In this document: piece by piece, positions 49,720 through 58,940 of the stretch
Numbering within the stretch: position 1 is the first letter of the stretch
How the letters are laid out: each line of letters begins with the position of its first letter
DNA from: Streptomyces aurantiacus JA 4570
GTDB lineage: Bacteria; Actinomycetota; Actinomycetes; Streptomycetales; Streptomycetaceae
NCBI RefSeq assembly: GCF_000414115.1
Contig: NZ_AOPZ01000050.1
Coordinates: 1-64,000 of the forward strand
DNA: 64,000 nt
Reading direction: 5' to 3'
Translations under genes and position numbers: made by a program
Notes under the pieces: model-generated
The model's database searches: none
What the model saw: the letters and a program-made list of their open reading frames with translations, nothing else
Told to the model about the DNA's origin: nothing

Positions 49720-51486
49720 CTACAGGTACTGACCGGTGTTGGCCACCGTGTCGATGGAGCGTCCGGTGTCGGCGCCCTGCTTTCCGGTGACGAGCGTGCG
49801 GATGTATACGATCCGTTCGCCCTTCTTGCCGGAGATACGGGCCCAGTCGTCCGGGTTGGTGGTGTTGGGCAGGTCCTCGTTCTCCTTGAACTCGTCGATG
49901 CAAGCCTGGAGGAGGTGAGAGACCCTGAGGCCCTTCTGGTTCTGCTCGAGGAAAGCCTTGATGGCCATCTTCTTGGCGCGGCCGACGATGTTCTCGATCA
50001 TGGCGCCGGAGTTGAAGTCCTTGAAGTAGAGGACTTCCTTGTCGCCGTTGGCGTACGTGACTTCGAGGAAGCGGTTCTCCTCGGATTCGGCGTACATCTG
50101 CTCGACGACCGACTGGATCATGGCGTGCACGGTGGCGCCCTTGTCGCTGCTGTGCTCGGCGAGGTCGTCGGAGTGCAGCGGCAGGCGTTCGGTCAGATAT
50201 TTGGCGAAGATGTCCTTGGCCGCCTCGGCGTCCGGGCGCTCGATCTTGATCTTCACGTCGAGGCGTCCGGGCCGCAGAATGGCCGGATCGATCATGTCCT
50301 CGCGGTTGGAGGCGCCGATGACGATGACGTTCTCCAGGCCCTCCACACCGTCGATCTCGGCGAGCAGCTGGGGGACGATGGTGTTCTCCACGTCCGAGCT
50401 GACGCCGCTGCCGCGGGTGCGGAAGAGGGATTCCATCTCGTCGAAGAAGACGATGACGGGGGTGCCCTCACTCGCCTTCTCGCGTGCGCGCTGGAAGACC
50501 AGGCGGATGTGGCGCTCGGTCTCGCCGACGTATTTGTTGAGGAGCTCGGGGCCCTTGATGTTGAGGAAGAAGCTCTTCCCCGCGGGCTGTCCGGTGACCT
50601 CGGCGACCTTCTTGGCAAGGGAGTTGGCGACGGCCTTCGCGATCAGCGTCTTGCCGCAGCCGGGCGGTCCGTAGAGCAGGACGCCCTTGGGCGGCCGCAG
50701 TTCGTGCTCCTTGAAGAGGTCGGGGTAGAGATAGGGGAGCTCGACCGCGTCGCGGATCATCTCGATCTGGCCGCCGAGGCCGCCGATCTTGTCGTAACTG
50801 ATGTCCGGGACCTCTTCGAGGACCAGTTCTTCCACTTCGCTCTTCGGTACGACCTCGTAGACGTAGCCGGAGCGGGGCTCGAGCAGGAGGGCGTCTCCGG
50901 GACGGATGGTGACGTCCAGGAGCGGCTCGGCGAGCCTCACCACCCGTTCCTCGTCGGTGTGACCGAGCACCAGGGCTCGTTCGCCGTCCTCGAGGATCTC
51001 CTTGAGGGTGACGATGTCTCCGACGCTCTCGTACTCCATGGCCTCGACCACGTTGAGCGCTTCGTTGAGCATGACTTCCTGGCCGCGCCTGAGGTCGTCG
51101 AGTTCGACGCTCGGGCTGACGTTCACGCGGAGCTTGCGGCCGCCGGTGAAGATGTCGGCGGTGCCGTCCTCGTTCGCCGTGAGGAAGACTCCGAAGCCGG
51201 CCGGCGGCTGTGCGAGCCGGTCGACCTCTTCCTTGAGGGCCACGATCTGGTCGCGGGCCTCGCGGAGCGTGTTCGCGAGCCGTTCGTTCTGTGCGGACAC
51301 GCCTGCCAGGTTGGTCTGCAGCTCGACGATCCGCTCTTCGAGAATCCTCGTATGACGCGGAGAGTCGGCGAGCTTGCGTCGCAGGACGGCGATTTCCTGC
51401 TCGAGATAGGCAACCTGACCGGCTGGGTCCTCAGACCCTCGCCCCGGCCGGATGCCGCGGTTGATGTCGTCGTCGTGGGCTGCCAC
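49720..51486 (-). CDS. arc: Proteasomal ATPase Arc (Mpa homologue)
   Basis: 588 residues. Order: N-terminal coiled coil that binds Pup ([31 protein letters not shown] helices), OB domains ([20 protein letters not shown]), AAA domain with Walker [14 protein letters not shown], Walker [13 protein letters not shown], sensor [20 protein letters not shown], and the C-terminal GQYL that docks into PrcA. It unfolds pupylated proteins into the core. The GTG at 51486 is chosen over an upstream TTG because GGAGGAGG stands at correct spacing only for it. Confidence 0.95.
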   Translation of the reverse strand: MAAHDDDINRGIRPGRGSEDPAGQVAYLEQEIAVLRRKLADSPRHTRILEERIVELQTNLAGVSAQNERLANTLREARDQIVALKEEVDRLAQPPAGFGVFLTANEDGTADIFTGGRKLRVNVSPSVELDDLRRGQEVMLNEALNVVEAMEYESVGDIVTLKEILEDGERALVLGHTDEERVVRLAEPLLDVTIRPGDALLLEPRSGYVYEVVPKSEVEELVLEEVPDISYDKIGGLGGQIEMIRDAVELPYLYPDLFKEHELRPPKGVLLYGPPGCGKTLIAKAVANSLAKKVAEVTGQPAGKSFFLNIKGPELLNKYVGETERHIRLVFQRAREKASEGTPVIVFFDEMESLFRTRGSGVSSDVENTIVPQLLAEIDGVEGLENVIVIGASNREDMIDPAILRPGRLDVKIKIERPDAEAAKDIFAKYLTERLPLHSDDLAEHSSDKGATVHAMIQSVVEQMYAESEENRFLEVTYANGDKEVLYFKDFNSGAMIENIVGRAKKMAIKAFLEQNQKGLRVSHLLQACIDEFKENEDLPNTTNPDDWARISGKKGERIVYIRTLVTGKQGADTGRSIDTVANTGQYL

Positions 51487-51740
51487 GGTCCTCACCTCCT
51501 CCAAGGGGAGCTGGACGCTTCCTGACCCTACCTGGGTGGGTGCTGATTGAAACCCCTAGATCACAAAGACGGTGGGGGTGTGTCCGATCTTCACCCTTGC
51601 GCTCTCCCTCACGCCAGGGGAATACCCACCCAACAACATCGGAAAGCCGCCGGTTGTAGGGTCGAACTGTTCAACACCCGTCAGGGCTGGCCGGACTTGC
51701 AGCAAAGTCGGCCCTGCTCGACGCAGTTTCGGCAGGAGAG

Positions 51741-52055
51741 ATGACCGTGCAGCACGAGGCGGAGAGCGCCGGCGAAAGCCATGATCTGCTCGAGGTCTGG
51801 ATCGATCAGGACCTGTGTACCGGCGACGGCATCTGTGCCCAGTACGCGCCCGAGGTCTTCGAGCTGGACATTGACGGCCTGGCCTATGTGAAGAGCGCGG
51901 ACGACGAGCTGCTGCAGGCGCCCGGGGCGACAACGCCCGTGCCGCTGCCGCTTCTCCGCGATGTCACCGACTCCGCGAAGGAGTGCCCGGGTGACTGTAT
52001 TCACGTACGGCGAGTTTCGGACAGGGTGGAGGTCTACGGGCCGGACGCAGAGTGA
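51741..52055 (+). CDS. [3Fe-4S] ferredoxin
   Basis: 104 residues. Cluster ligands: DLCTGDGICAQYAPEVF supplies two Cys (C-x5-C) and SAKECPGDCIHV the later Cys-Pro and a further Cys. The spacing suggests a single [3Fe-4S] cluster, as in ferredoxins that feed P450s. AGGAGAG directly before the ATG. Divergent from arc across 254 bp. Redox partner not identified; the conservon P450 is 23 kb away. Confidence 0.85.
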   Translation: MTVQHEAESAGESHDLLEVWIDQDLCTGDGICAQYAPEVFELDIDGLAYVKSADDELLQAPGATTPVPLPLLRDVTDSAKECPGDCIHVRRVSDRVEVYGPDAE

Positions 52056-52089
52056 CCGAATAGTTTCGCTGAGTGAGCGAAAGGGGGGT

Positions 52090-52118
52090 CCGTGGTTACC
52101 GTACGAAGGTAACCACGG
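52090..52118. terminator. Hairpin after the ferredoxin gene
   Basis: 11-bp perfect stem CCGTGGTTACC / GGTAACCACGG with a 7-nt loop, 35 bp past the ferredoxin stop; also positioned to stop the convergent gene. Confidence 0.8.
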
Positions 52119-52183
52119 GCCCCACTTGATGTCCGCGCCGTCCTCGCGCCGTCGCGGGGGCGGCCGGTGGGGCGCGCGAGGCG

Positions 52184-52816
52184 TCAGGCGCTGCCGGCCG
52201 CGGCGGGTGTCGAGCGGGTGAACGCGCCGTTCTGCCAGCGCCACTTGGCTTCCTCGCGGAGGTCGGGGCGGTAGCGGGGCACGTCGGGCGAGGAGTAGCC
52301 GAGCAGGGTCGCGGTCACGGCGCCGGCGCGTACCGCGAGGGCGGCGACCGTGCGGCGGTCCTTGGCGTCGACGAGGGTGGCGACGACGCGCGGCTTGCCT
52401 TCCCGGGGGCGGGTGATGACGTACACGGCGTCCGGCGGGGTGCCGGAGCCGGCCTGGCAGTGCACGGCCGCCACGGTCTCGGGGCGGCCGTCGCCGTCGA
52501 GGTCGCCGGTGGTCTTCTTGGCGACGACGGGCTTCACGGGGCCGCATTCGAGGGGGTACGTCACGGCGGCCGGGTCGGGTGCGGGCGCCGGGGCGCTCCT
52601 GGGCTGTGGCTTCGGGTCGGTCTGGGCGGCGGTGGCGCGGTCGGGCTGCAGGAAGCCGGAGGCCGCGACGACGGCGGCCAGGGCGGCGGCGGTGGCCACC
52701 CAGTGGATGGGACGGGTGGCCCACGGCCGGTCCACCGTGTGGGCCAGTTCCGGGACGGCGGGGTGCTGCACGAGGAGTGTCTCCTGTGAGGGCTGTGCCG
52801 GTGCGGTGGCCAGCAT
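52184..52816 (-). CDS. Membrane-anchored hypothetical protein with a calcium-loop-like motif
   Basis: 210 residues. One membrane helix (about 38-60: WVATAAALAAVVAASGFL), then Pro-rich linker, then an extracytoplasmic part with KTTGDLDGDGRPETVAAVHC, a DxDxDG loop as in FG-GAP/EF-hand-like repeats. Single Cys pair (LECGPV, VHCQAG). The ATG at 52816 is chosen; it is the natural start of the family-like N-terminus MLATAPAQPSQ. I do not recognise the function; a transmembrane sensor or adhesin-like role is possible. Confidence 0.6.
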   Translation of the reverse strand: MLATAPAQPSQETLLVQHPAVPELAHTVDRPWATRPIHWVATAAALAAVVAASGFLQPDRATAAQTDPKPQPRSAPAPAPDPAAVTYPLECGPVKPVVAKKTTGDLDGDGRPETVAAVHCQAGSGTPPDAVYVITRPREGKPRVVATLVDAKDRRTVAALAVRAGAVTATLLGYSSPDVPRYRPDLREEAKWRWQNGAFTRSTPAAAGSA

Positions 52817-52880
52817 GGTGCCACACCTCACACCGCCGGGGAACACCGGGGTCCGGTGCGGTGACACGCGTCCAACAGGA

Positions 52881-52933
52881 CGGCGCCGCCGCCGAGTTCC
52901 GCGCGGGCTTGCGGGAACTCGGCGGCGGCGCCG
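52881..52933 (-). terminator. 20-bp perfect hairpin after trmI
   Basis: Arms 52881-52900 and 52914-52933 are fully complementary (CGGCGCCGCCGCCGAGTTCC and its complement) with a 13-nt loop. It is 53 bp past the trmI stop on the minus strand. Confidence 0.9.
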
Positions 52934-52985
52934 GTGCGTTGTGTGTACGCCGGGCGTACGAGTCGTGCGGCCCGGGCGTGCGGGG

Positions 52986-53888
52986 TCAGCGGGGGCTGCC
53001 GCCGTCGGCGTTCGGGCCGGTGTAGTCCTCGCCGTAGGCGCCCTTGGCGGGGCGGCGGCGCCGCATGGGCGGCTCGACGCCGTCCGCGAGGCGGCGGGCG
53101 GTGAGGAGGAAGCCGGTGTGGCCGATCATGCGGTGGTCCGGGCGGACGGCCAGGCCCTCGATGTGCCAGTTGCGGATCATCGATTCCCAGGCGGTCGGCT
53201 CGTTGAAGCCGCCGATCTCGCGGATCGACTCGACGGTCCGGGCGAGCTGCGTGGTCGTGGCGACGTACGCGCACAGGATGCCGCCGGGCACGAGGGCCTT
53301 GGAGACGGCCTCCAGGCACTCCCAGGGGGCCAGCATGTCGAGGATGACGCGGTCGACCTCGGTGTCGGACAGGTTGTCCTGGAGGTCGCCGACGGTGAGC
53401 TGCCAGGCGGGGTGGGGGCCGCCGAAGTAGCGCTCCACGTTCTGCTGGGCGATCTCGGCGAAGTCCTCGCGGCGCTCGTAGGAGTGCAGCATGCCGTGGT
53501 CGCCGATGGCGCGCAGCAGGAAGGCGCTGAGCGAGCCGGAGCCGACGCCCGCTTCCACGACGCGCGCGCCGGGGAAGATGTCGGCGAAGGCCAGGATCTG
53601 CCCCGCGTCCTTGGGGTAGACCACGGCGGCGCCGCGGGGCATGGACAGGACGTAGTCGGGGAGCAGGGGGCGCAGCGCGAGGTAGGCGACGTTCCCCGTG
53701 GTGCGGACAACACTGCCCTCGGGAGCGCCGATCAGCTCGTCGTGCGGGAAGGAACCCTTGTGGGTGTGGAAGTTCTTCCCGGCCTCGAGCGTGAACGTGT
53801 AGTGGCGTCCCTTGGGGTCGGTGAGCTGGACCTGGTCCCCGACCTTGAAGGGCCCGCGTCGGCGGGCGGCACCGGTCGGTTCGGACAT
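52986..53888 (-). CDS. trmI: tRNA (adenine-58-N1)-methyltransferase TrmI
   Basis: 300 residues. N-terminal beta barrel (GDQVQLTDPKGRHYTFTLEA), the family block SMPRGAAVVYPKDAGQILAF, SAM-binding motif I VVEAGVGSGSLSAFLLRAIG, and catalytic-site motif ILDMLAPWECL. The N-terminal and catalytic-domain order matches bacterial TrmI, which methylates A58 in the T-loop of tRNAs. In mycobacteria it lies near the proteasome genes as here. Divergent in direction from nothing; upstream gene is the site-2 protease on the same strand, 68 bp away. Confidence 0.9.
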   Translation of the reverse strand: MSEPTGAARRRGPFKVGDQVQLTDPKGRHYTFTLEAGKNFHTHKGSFPHDELIGAPEGSVVRTTGNVAYLALRPLLPDYVLSMPRGAAVVYPKDAGQILAFADIFPGARVVEAGVGSGSLSAFLLRAIGDHGMLHSYERREDFAEIAQQNVERYFGGPHPAWQLTVGDLQDNLSDTEVDRVILDMLAPWECLEAVSKALVPGGILCAYVATTTQLARTVESIREIGGFNEPTAWESMIRNWHIEGLAVRPDHRMIGHTGFLLTARRLADGVEPPMRRRRPAKGAYGEDYTGPNADGGSPR

Positions 53889-53956
53889 GTGACCAGCCTA
53901 CCGGCCACGGCGGGGGCCGCCGACCACCGCGTCCGTACGGGGCCGGCGGCGTCCCC

Positions 53957-55540
53957 TCAGTTCGGCCTCGCCATGGCCTTGACGAAGGCGCGCTCGACGT
54001 CCGCGGCGGACAGGACGCCGTAGATCTCCCCGGAGGTCTCGACGACGAGGTATTCGGTCGCGGGGGTCGAGCGCAGCCGGTCCAGGAGTTCCTCGCCGGC
54101 CAGCTCCGCCGGGATGCGCATGCCTTCGGTGATGTCCTGGGCGAGACCGCTGACGGCGACCCAGGGGCGGCGGTGCTCGGGGACGCCGACGATCGCCGCC
54201 TCGCGGACCACGGACAGCGGGTCGCCGTCGGGGTCGACGACGACCAGGGCGCGGGCGCCCGCCGCGTTGGCGCGGCGCAGCGCCTCGGAGAGCGGGGTGT
54301 CGGTCTCCACGGGGACGGCGCGCCGGGTCAGCGCGCGGGCGCGCAGCTCGGGCAGGTGCTCGCGCAGGCGGGCCATGCGCAGGCTGTTGCCGGCGCCGGT
54401 CCAGATGATGGCGGCCAGGATCGCGGCGAGCAGGGCGTCGGTGACGGTGTCCATGCCGCCGATGTCCTGGGTCTCGCCGCCGAGGGCGCCGGACTGGTTG
54501 AGGATGGGCAGGCCGACGAGTACGGAGATGGCGAGGGCGCGGCCGACCCAGGCGGCGGCGATGGTGCCGCTCATGGGCTTGCCGGTGATCTTCCAGACGA
54601 CGGCGCGGAGCATGCGGCCGCCGTCGAGCGGGAGGCCGGGCAGCAGGTTGAAGGCGGCGACGATGAGGTTGGAGATCATCAGTCCTGCGAGCAGGACGCC
54701 CGGTACGGTGCCGGGTTCCACGGCGCGCATGCCGGCGTAGAAGACACCGGCGAGGACGAGGGAGAGCAGCGGGCCGACGAACGCGAGCACGAACTCGCGT
54801 CCCGGGGTCTCGCTCTCCTTCTCGATCTCGCTGACGCCGCCGAAGAACTGGAGCTGGATGCGGCGCACGGGCAGTTTGAAGCGGAGGGCCGCGACGGTGT
54901 GGGCCAGCTCGTGCACGAGCACGGAGGCGTAGAAGGCGACCGCGAAGAACAGTGACACGAGATAGCGGGCGCTGCCGAGCTCGGGCAGCACGCGGTCGAG
55001 CTGCCCGCCGAACACCCAGGTGATCAGCGCGGCGACCAGGAACCAGCTCGGCGCCACATACACGGGCACTCCGAAGGGCCGCCCCATGAGCAGCCCGCCG
55101 CCGGGGTTCTTGGGCTGTTCCTTGGGCGGCTCTCCGGAGTGGTGGGCGTGGGCCCGCGCGGGCGGGGCGCTGTCGCGCCGGTCCGCGTCGCCGTCTCCGT
55201 CGGCGGGGTGCTCCTTGCGTACGGAGACGGGGGTGGTCGGGCGCGCGGGGGCGGGGTGATCGGCGGCCGGGGGCTCCGCCGAGTCGGGGGCGGCGTCGCC
55301 GCGGTGGTCGGGCGTCCCGGGGCGGGGCGTGCTCGCCGGCGCGCCGGGGTCCTCGCCGGTGCCGTGGGGGGCCTCGGGGTCCGTCGGGCTCTCCGCCGGG
55401 CGGGGGTCGTCGGCGCTGTGGTGGTCGGGCGCGGGCCGGGACGTGCTGGACGGCGCGTCTTCCGCCTGGGCGGGCGCGTCCTCCGCCCGGGCGGGCGCCT
55501 GCTCGGACTGCGGCCTGCCGCTGCCGCCGCTTTCGTCCAC
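53957..55540 (-). CDS. Site-2 intramembrane metalloprotease with CBS domains (M50 family)
   Basis: 527 residues. About 130 N-terminal residues are disordered (Pro, Ala, Asp, Glu). Then membrane helices with the zinc motif HELAH in ASVLVHELAHTVAALRF and the second ligand region LLPGLPLDGGRMLRAVVW. Two CBS domains follow (TRRAVPVETDTPLSEALRRA and ITEGMRIPAELAGEELLDRL). M50 peptidases cleave within the membrane, often to activate sigma or signal proteins. The GTG at 55540 has GAGGGG just upstream. Divergent from the RecB-like nuclease. Confidence 0.9.
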   Translation of the reverse strand: MDESGGSGRPQSEQAPARAEDAPAQAEDAPSSTSRPAPDHHSADDPRPAESPTDPEAPHGTGEDPGAPASTPRPGTPDHRGDAAPDSAEPPAADHPAPARPTTPVSVRKEHPADGDGDADRRDSAPPARAHAHHSGEPPKEQPKNPGGGLLMGRPFGVPVYVAPSWFLVAALITWVFGGQLDRVLPELGSARYLVSLFFAVAFYASVLVHELAHTVAALRFKLPVRRIQLQFFGGVSEIEKESETPGREFVLAFVGPLLSLVLAGVFYAGMRAVEPGTVPGVLLAGLMISNLIVAAFNLLPGLPLDGGRMLRAVVWKITGKPMSGTIAAAWVGRALAISVLVGLPILNQSGALGGETQDIGGMDTVTDALLAAILAAIIWTGAGNSLRMARLREHLPELRARALTRRAVPVETDTPLSEALRRANAAGARALVVVDPDGDPLSVVREAAIVGVPEHRRPWVAVSGLAQDITEGMRIPAELAGEELLDRLRSTPATEYLVVETSGEIYGVLSAADVERAFVKAMARPN

Positions 55541-55638
55541 GATGTCCCCTCGTTCGAAGCGTCCCCCGCTCCTGCTGTGGCGCGGTACACGCACGATCAT
55601 GCAGGGCGGGAGGGTCTGTCGTCGATGGTATGCGGCCG

Positions 55639-55661
55639 TTGTCAGTGGCGGGTCGTAGGGT
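55639..55661 (+). promoter_or_regulatory. RecA-NDp (PafBC-type) promoter of the RecB-family nuclease
   Basis: TTGTCAGTG, 8 bp (GCGGGTCG), TAGGGT: matches the damage promoter consensus TTGTCAGTG-N8-TAnnnT at every fixed position, and the longer Streptomyces form TTGTCAGTGGC-N6-TAGGGT. The ATG at 55670 lies 8 bases past the -10 box, so the mRNA is probably leaderless. Confidence 0.85.
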
Positions 55662-55669
55662 CTGACGTC

Positions 55670-56551
55670 ATGGAAACCAGGACCGACGTCGTCGGGGTCG
55701 CCGCGCGCCCGGCGTCCCTGTCGCCCTCGCGCGCGAGCGACTTCATGCGGTGCCCGCTGCTGTATCGCTTCCGGGTGATCGACAAGCTGCCGGAGAAGCC
55801 GAGCGAGGCCGCGACGCGCGGCACGCTGGTGCACGCGGTCCTGGAAAGACTCTTCGACGCGCCCGCGACGGAGCGCACCGCGCCGCGGGCCAAGGCGCTC
55901 GTCCCGGGCCAGTGGGACCGCCTGCGCGAGGCCAAGCCGGAGCTGGCCGAGCTGTTCGCCGACGACGGCGGGGGCGAGCGCGTGGCCCAGTGGCTGGCCG
56001 ACGCGGAGAAGCTGGTCGAGCGGTGGTTCACGCTGGAGGACCCCACGCGCCTGGAGCCCGCGGAGCGGGAGCTGTTCGTGGAGGCCGAGCTGGCCTCGGG
56101 CCTGAAGCTGCGCGGCATCATCGACCGTGTCGACGTCGCCCCCACCGGCGAGGTCCGCATCGTCGACTACAAGACCGGCAAGGCCCCCCGCCCCGAGTAC
56201 GCGGAGGGCGCGCTGTTCCAGATGAAGTTCTACGCCCTCGTGGTGTGGCGCCTGAAGGGCGTGATCCCGCGCCGTCTGCAGCTCGTCTATCTCGGCAGCG
56301 GCGACGTCGTCACGTACGACCCGGTCGAGGCCGATCTGGAGCGGGTCGAGCGCAAGCTGCTCGCGCTGTGGGAGGCGATCGTCCTGGCCACGGAGACGGG
56401 CGAGTGGCGGCCGCGCCCGACGAAGCTGTGCGGCTGGTGCGACCACCAGGCGGTCTGTCCGGAATTCGGTGGCACTCCCCCGCCGTATCCGCTTCCGGTG
56501 AGGGCGCCGGAGTCGCGCGCGGAGGAGCAGGGCAGAATGGGCCCGGGCTAG
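55670..56551 (+). CDS. RecB-family PD-(D/E)XK nuclease with iron-sulfur cysteines
   Basis: 293 residues. Motifs: SPSRASDFMRCPLLYRFRVI with the first Cys, the nuclease core IIDRVDVAPTGEVRIVDYKT GKAP (D...VDYKT), and a C-terminal triad of Cys KLCGWCDHQAVCPEFGG, together the Cas4/AddB-type iron-sulfur arrangement. Such proteins act as exonucleases in DNA end processing. The ATG at 55670 fits a leaderless mRNA from the damage-type promoter. The response regulator follows 15 bp later, so both may be induced by DNA damage. Confidence 0.9.
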   Translation: METRTDVVGVAARPASLSPSRASDFMRCPLLYRFRVIDKLPEKPSEAATRGTLVHAVLERLFDAPATERTAPRAKALVPGQWDRLREAKPELAELFADDGGGERVAQWLADAEKLVERWFTLEDPTRLEPAERELFVEAELASGLKLRGIIDRVDVAPTGEVRIVDYKTGKAPRPEYAEGALFQMKFYALVVWRLKGVIPRRLQLVYLGSGDVVTYDPVEADLERVERKLLALWEAIVLATETGEWRPRPTKLCGWCDHQAVCPEFGGTPPPYPLPVRAPESRAEEQGRMGPG

Positions 56552-56566
56552 GCGAAGGAGAGTTAC

Positions 56567-57238
56567 GTGGCCATCCGCGTCCTACTGGTCGATGACCAGC
56601 CGCTGTTGCGCACGGGTTTCCGGATGATCCTGGAGGCCGAGCAGGACATCGCGGTCGTCGGCGAGGCCGGAGACGGCCTGCAGGCTCTGGATCAGGTGCG
56701 GGCGCTGCAGCCCGATGTGGTCCTGATGGATATCCGTATGCCCCGGATGGACGGGGTCGAGGCCACCCGGCAGATCACCGGGCCCGGCCGGGACGGCCCG
56801 GCGAAGGTCCTGGTCCTGACCACCTTCGACCTCGACGAGTACGTGGTGGAGGCGCTGCGCGCGGGAGCCAGCGGGTTCCTGCTGAAGGACGCGCCGGCAA
56901 ACGAACTGGTGCAGGCCATTCGCGTGGTCGCCGCGGGTGAGGCGATGCTCGCGCCGAGCATCACGCGGCGGCTCCTCGACAAGTACGCGGGGCATCTGCC
57001 GTCCGGGGACGAGCCCGTGCCCGACACGCTGCACACGCTGACCGAGCGTGAGGTCGAGGTGCTGAAGCTGGTGGCGCGGGGGCTGTCCAACGCCGAGATC
57101 GCCGCGGACCTGTTCGTCAGCGAGACGACGGTGAAGACGCACGTGGGGCACGTCCTGACAAAGCTGGGTCTCCGCGACCGGGTGCAGGCGGCGGTGTACG
57201 CCTACGAGAGCGGCCTGGTCCGGCCGGGGGCGCAGTAG
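56567..57238 (+). CDS. NarL/LuxR-family response regulator (orphan)
   Basis: 223 residues. Receiver domain with acidic pocket Asp9/Asp10 (RVLLVDDQPLL), phospho-acceptor Asp55 (VVLMDIRMPRMDG), Thr near 87 (VLVLTTFDLDE) and Lys near 109 (GFLLKDAPAN). LuxR HTH: LTEREVEVLKLVARGLSNAE, IAADLFVSETTVKTHVGHV. GTG start at 56567. No sensor kinase in the window. It lies 15 bp downstream of the RecB-like nuclease and probably shares its transcript, an unusual pairing for a response regulator. Confidence 0.9.
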   Translation: MAIRVLLVDDQPLLRTGFRMILEAEQDIAVVGEAGDGLQALDQVRALQPDVVLMDIRMPRMDGVEATRQITGPGRDGPAKVLVLTTFDLDEYVVEALRAGASGFLLKDAPANELVQAIRVVAAGEAMLAPSITRRLLDKYAGHLPSGDEPVPDTLHTLTEREVEVLKLVARGLSNAEIAADLFVSETTVKTHVGHVLTKLGLRDRVQAAVYAYESGLVRPGAQ

Positions 57239-57261
57239 TCGGCCGGAGCCGTACGACGAGC

Positions 57262-57297
57262 GAGGGGGCGGTATCCCGTGCGGGATACCGCCCCCTC
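57262..57297. terminator. 16-bp perfect hairpin between convergent genes
   Basis: Arms GAGGGGGCGGTATCCC and its complement with a GTGC loop. Starts 23 bp past the response-regulator stop and 20 bp before the end of the convergent lipoprotein gene. Serves both. Confidence 0.9.
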
Positions 57298-57317
57298 CTT
57301 CGTGCTCGGCGCGGCGA

Positions 57318-58898
57318 CTAGCCCTTGCTGAGCTCCCAGAACCGGAACACGGTCGACGCGTCCAGGCAGTTCTCCACGCCGTAGACGTTCTCGCGGACGA
57401 CCGCGTACTGCTTGGCCTGCCAGACCGGGATGATGGGCAGCTCGTCGGCGACGATGTCCTGGAGCTTGCCGTAGTCCGTGTCGGTCGCGGTGCGGTCGCT
57501 CTGCGCGGCCGTGTTCGGGATGATCTTGCCGGTGATGGTGTTGTTCTCGTAGCGGTTCAGCAGGACGTTGTCCTTGCCGAAGAACGGCTGCGTGAAGTTG
57601 TCCGGGTCCGGGTAGTCGGGCACCCAGCCCTTGACGTAGACGCCGTACTTCCCGGCCTTGATGTCCTTCTCGTACTGCTCGAACTCCACGGACTTCACGT
57701 CCGCCTCGAACAGACCGCTCGCGTTGAGCTGCTTGGCTATCGCGCGCAGTTCCTCGTCGGTGGACGGGCCGTAGCGGGACGGCGTGGACCACAGCGTCAG
57801 CTTGGCCTTGCCGTCGATGCCGGCCTCGCGCAGCGCGGCGGCGGCCTTGTCGCGCTGCGGGCGGGCGCCGTAGGTGTCGAAGAAGGCGGTGTTGTGGCCG
57901 CCGACGCCGGCCGGGACGATCGAGTACAGCGGCGTCGCCGTGCCCCGGTACACCTGGTCGACGAGCGCCTCGCGGTCGAGGAGGTAGGCGATGGCCTTGC
58001 GCAGGCCGGGCTTGCCGGCCATCGGGTCCTTCATGTTGAAGACCAGGTGCTGCACCTCGGCGCTGGTGCCCTCGACGACCTCCATCTTGTTGTCGGAGGT
58101 GTTCTTCTCGATGTCGGCGATGTCCGCGGCGGCGAGTCCTCGGTAGGCGACGTCGACCTCGTGGTCGGTGATCGCCTGCTTCAGGCCCTTGCGGTCACCG
58201 TGGAAGAAGCGCAGGGTCACGCCCTCGTTGCGGGTCTTGGCGCTGCCCTTGTAGCCGGAGTTGACCGAGAAGTCGGCCTCGTCCTTGTCGAACGAGTCGA
58301 GCTTGTACGGCCCCGAGCCCACGGCCTCGCCGTCCGTGCGGAGCTTGTCCATCGGGTACTCGCGGTGGTCGACGATGGAGCCGGCACCGGAGGCGATCTT
58401 GCTGGGGAAGGTCGCGTCGGGGAACTTCAGCTTGAAGACGACCGTCTTGGCGTCCGGCGTCTCGACCCTGTCGAGCATCGGCAGCATCGTCGCCGGGCCC
58501 CCGTCGACGTCGATCTTCCGCATGCGGTCGAAGGAGTACTTGACGTCCTTCGAGGTGAGCTCGTTGCCGTTGCTGAACTTCAGGCCGTCACGCAGCGTGC
58601 AGCTGAAGACCTTGGTCTGCTGGTCGGTGAAGCCGCACTTGCGGGCGGCCTCGGGCTCCGGCTCCGTCGCGCCCTTGGGGAAGCTCAGGAGCGATTGGAA
58701 GACGTTGTTGAACAGCAGCCACGAGCCCGGGTCGTAACCGGACGCCGGGTCGGTGGCGAGGACGTCGTCGGACATCCCCACCACCACGGAGTCGCTGTCC
58801 TTGGCGGAGCCGCCGGACTCCGATCCGCAGCCGGTCAGCAGGGTCGCGGCCAGGCCCGAGGTGAGGGGGAGGGCCAGCCACTGGTTGCGCATTTTCAC
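57318..58898 (-). CDS. Peptide/oligopeptide-binding lipoprotein (SBP family 5), first of a pair
   Basis: 526 residues. Lipobox LLTGC (Cys about 24). Family 5 motifs: CTLRDGLKFSNGNELTSKDV, AIAYLLDREALVDQVYRGTA, VKGWVPDYPDPDNFTQPFFG. Binds peptides or other solutes outside the cell for an ABC importer. A similar gene is immediately upstream (42-bp gap), but no permease or ATPase genes are next to either. A tight ATG start (MKMRNQWL) is used. Confidence 0.88.
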   Translation of the reverse strand: MKMRNQWLALPLTSGLAATLLTGCGSESGGSAKDSDSVVVGMSDDVLATDPASGYDPGSWLLFNNVFQSLLSFPKGATEPEPEAARKCGFTDQQTKVFSCTLRDGLKFSNGNELTSKDVKYSFDRMRKIDVDGGPATMLPMLDRVETPDAKTVVFKLKFPDATFPSKIASGAGSIVDHREYPMDKLRTDGEAVGSGPYKLDSFDKDEADFSVNSGYKGSAKTRNEGVTLRFFHGDRKGLKQAITDHEVDVAYRGLAAADIADIEKNTSDNKMEVVEGTSAEVQHLVFNMKDPMAGKPGLRKAIAYLLDREALVDQVYRGTATPLYSIVPAGVGGHNTAFFDTYGARPQRDKAAAALREAGIDGKAKLTLWSTPSRYGPSTDEELRAIAKQLNASGLFEADVKSVEFEQYEKDIKAGKYGVYVKGWVPDYPDPDNFTQPFFGKDNVLLNRYENNTITGKIIPNTAAQSDRTATDTDYGKLQDIVADELPIIPVWQAKQYAVVRENVYGVENCLDASTVFRFWELSKG

Positions 58899-58940
58899 TT
58901 GCGTGCCTTGTCGTTGTTCCGTACTCGGGTGCGGCGCCGG

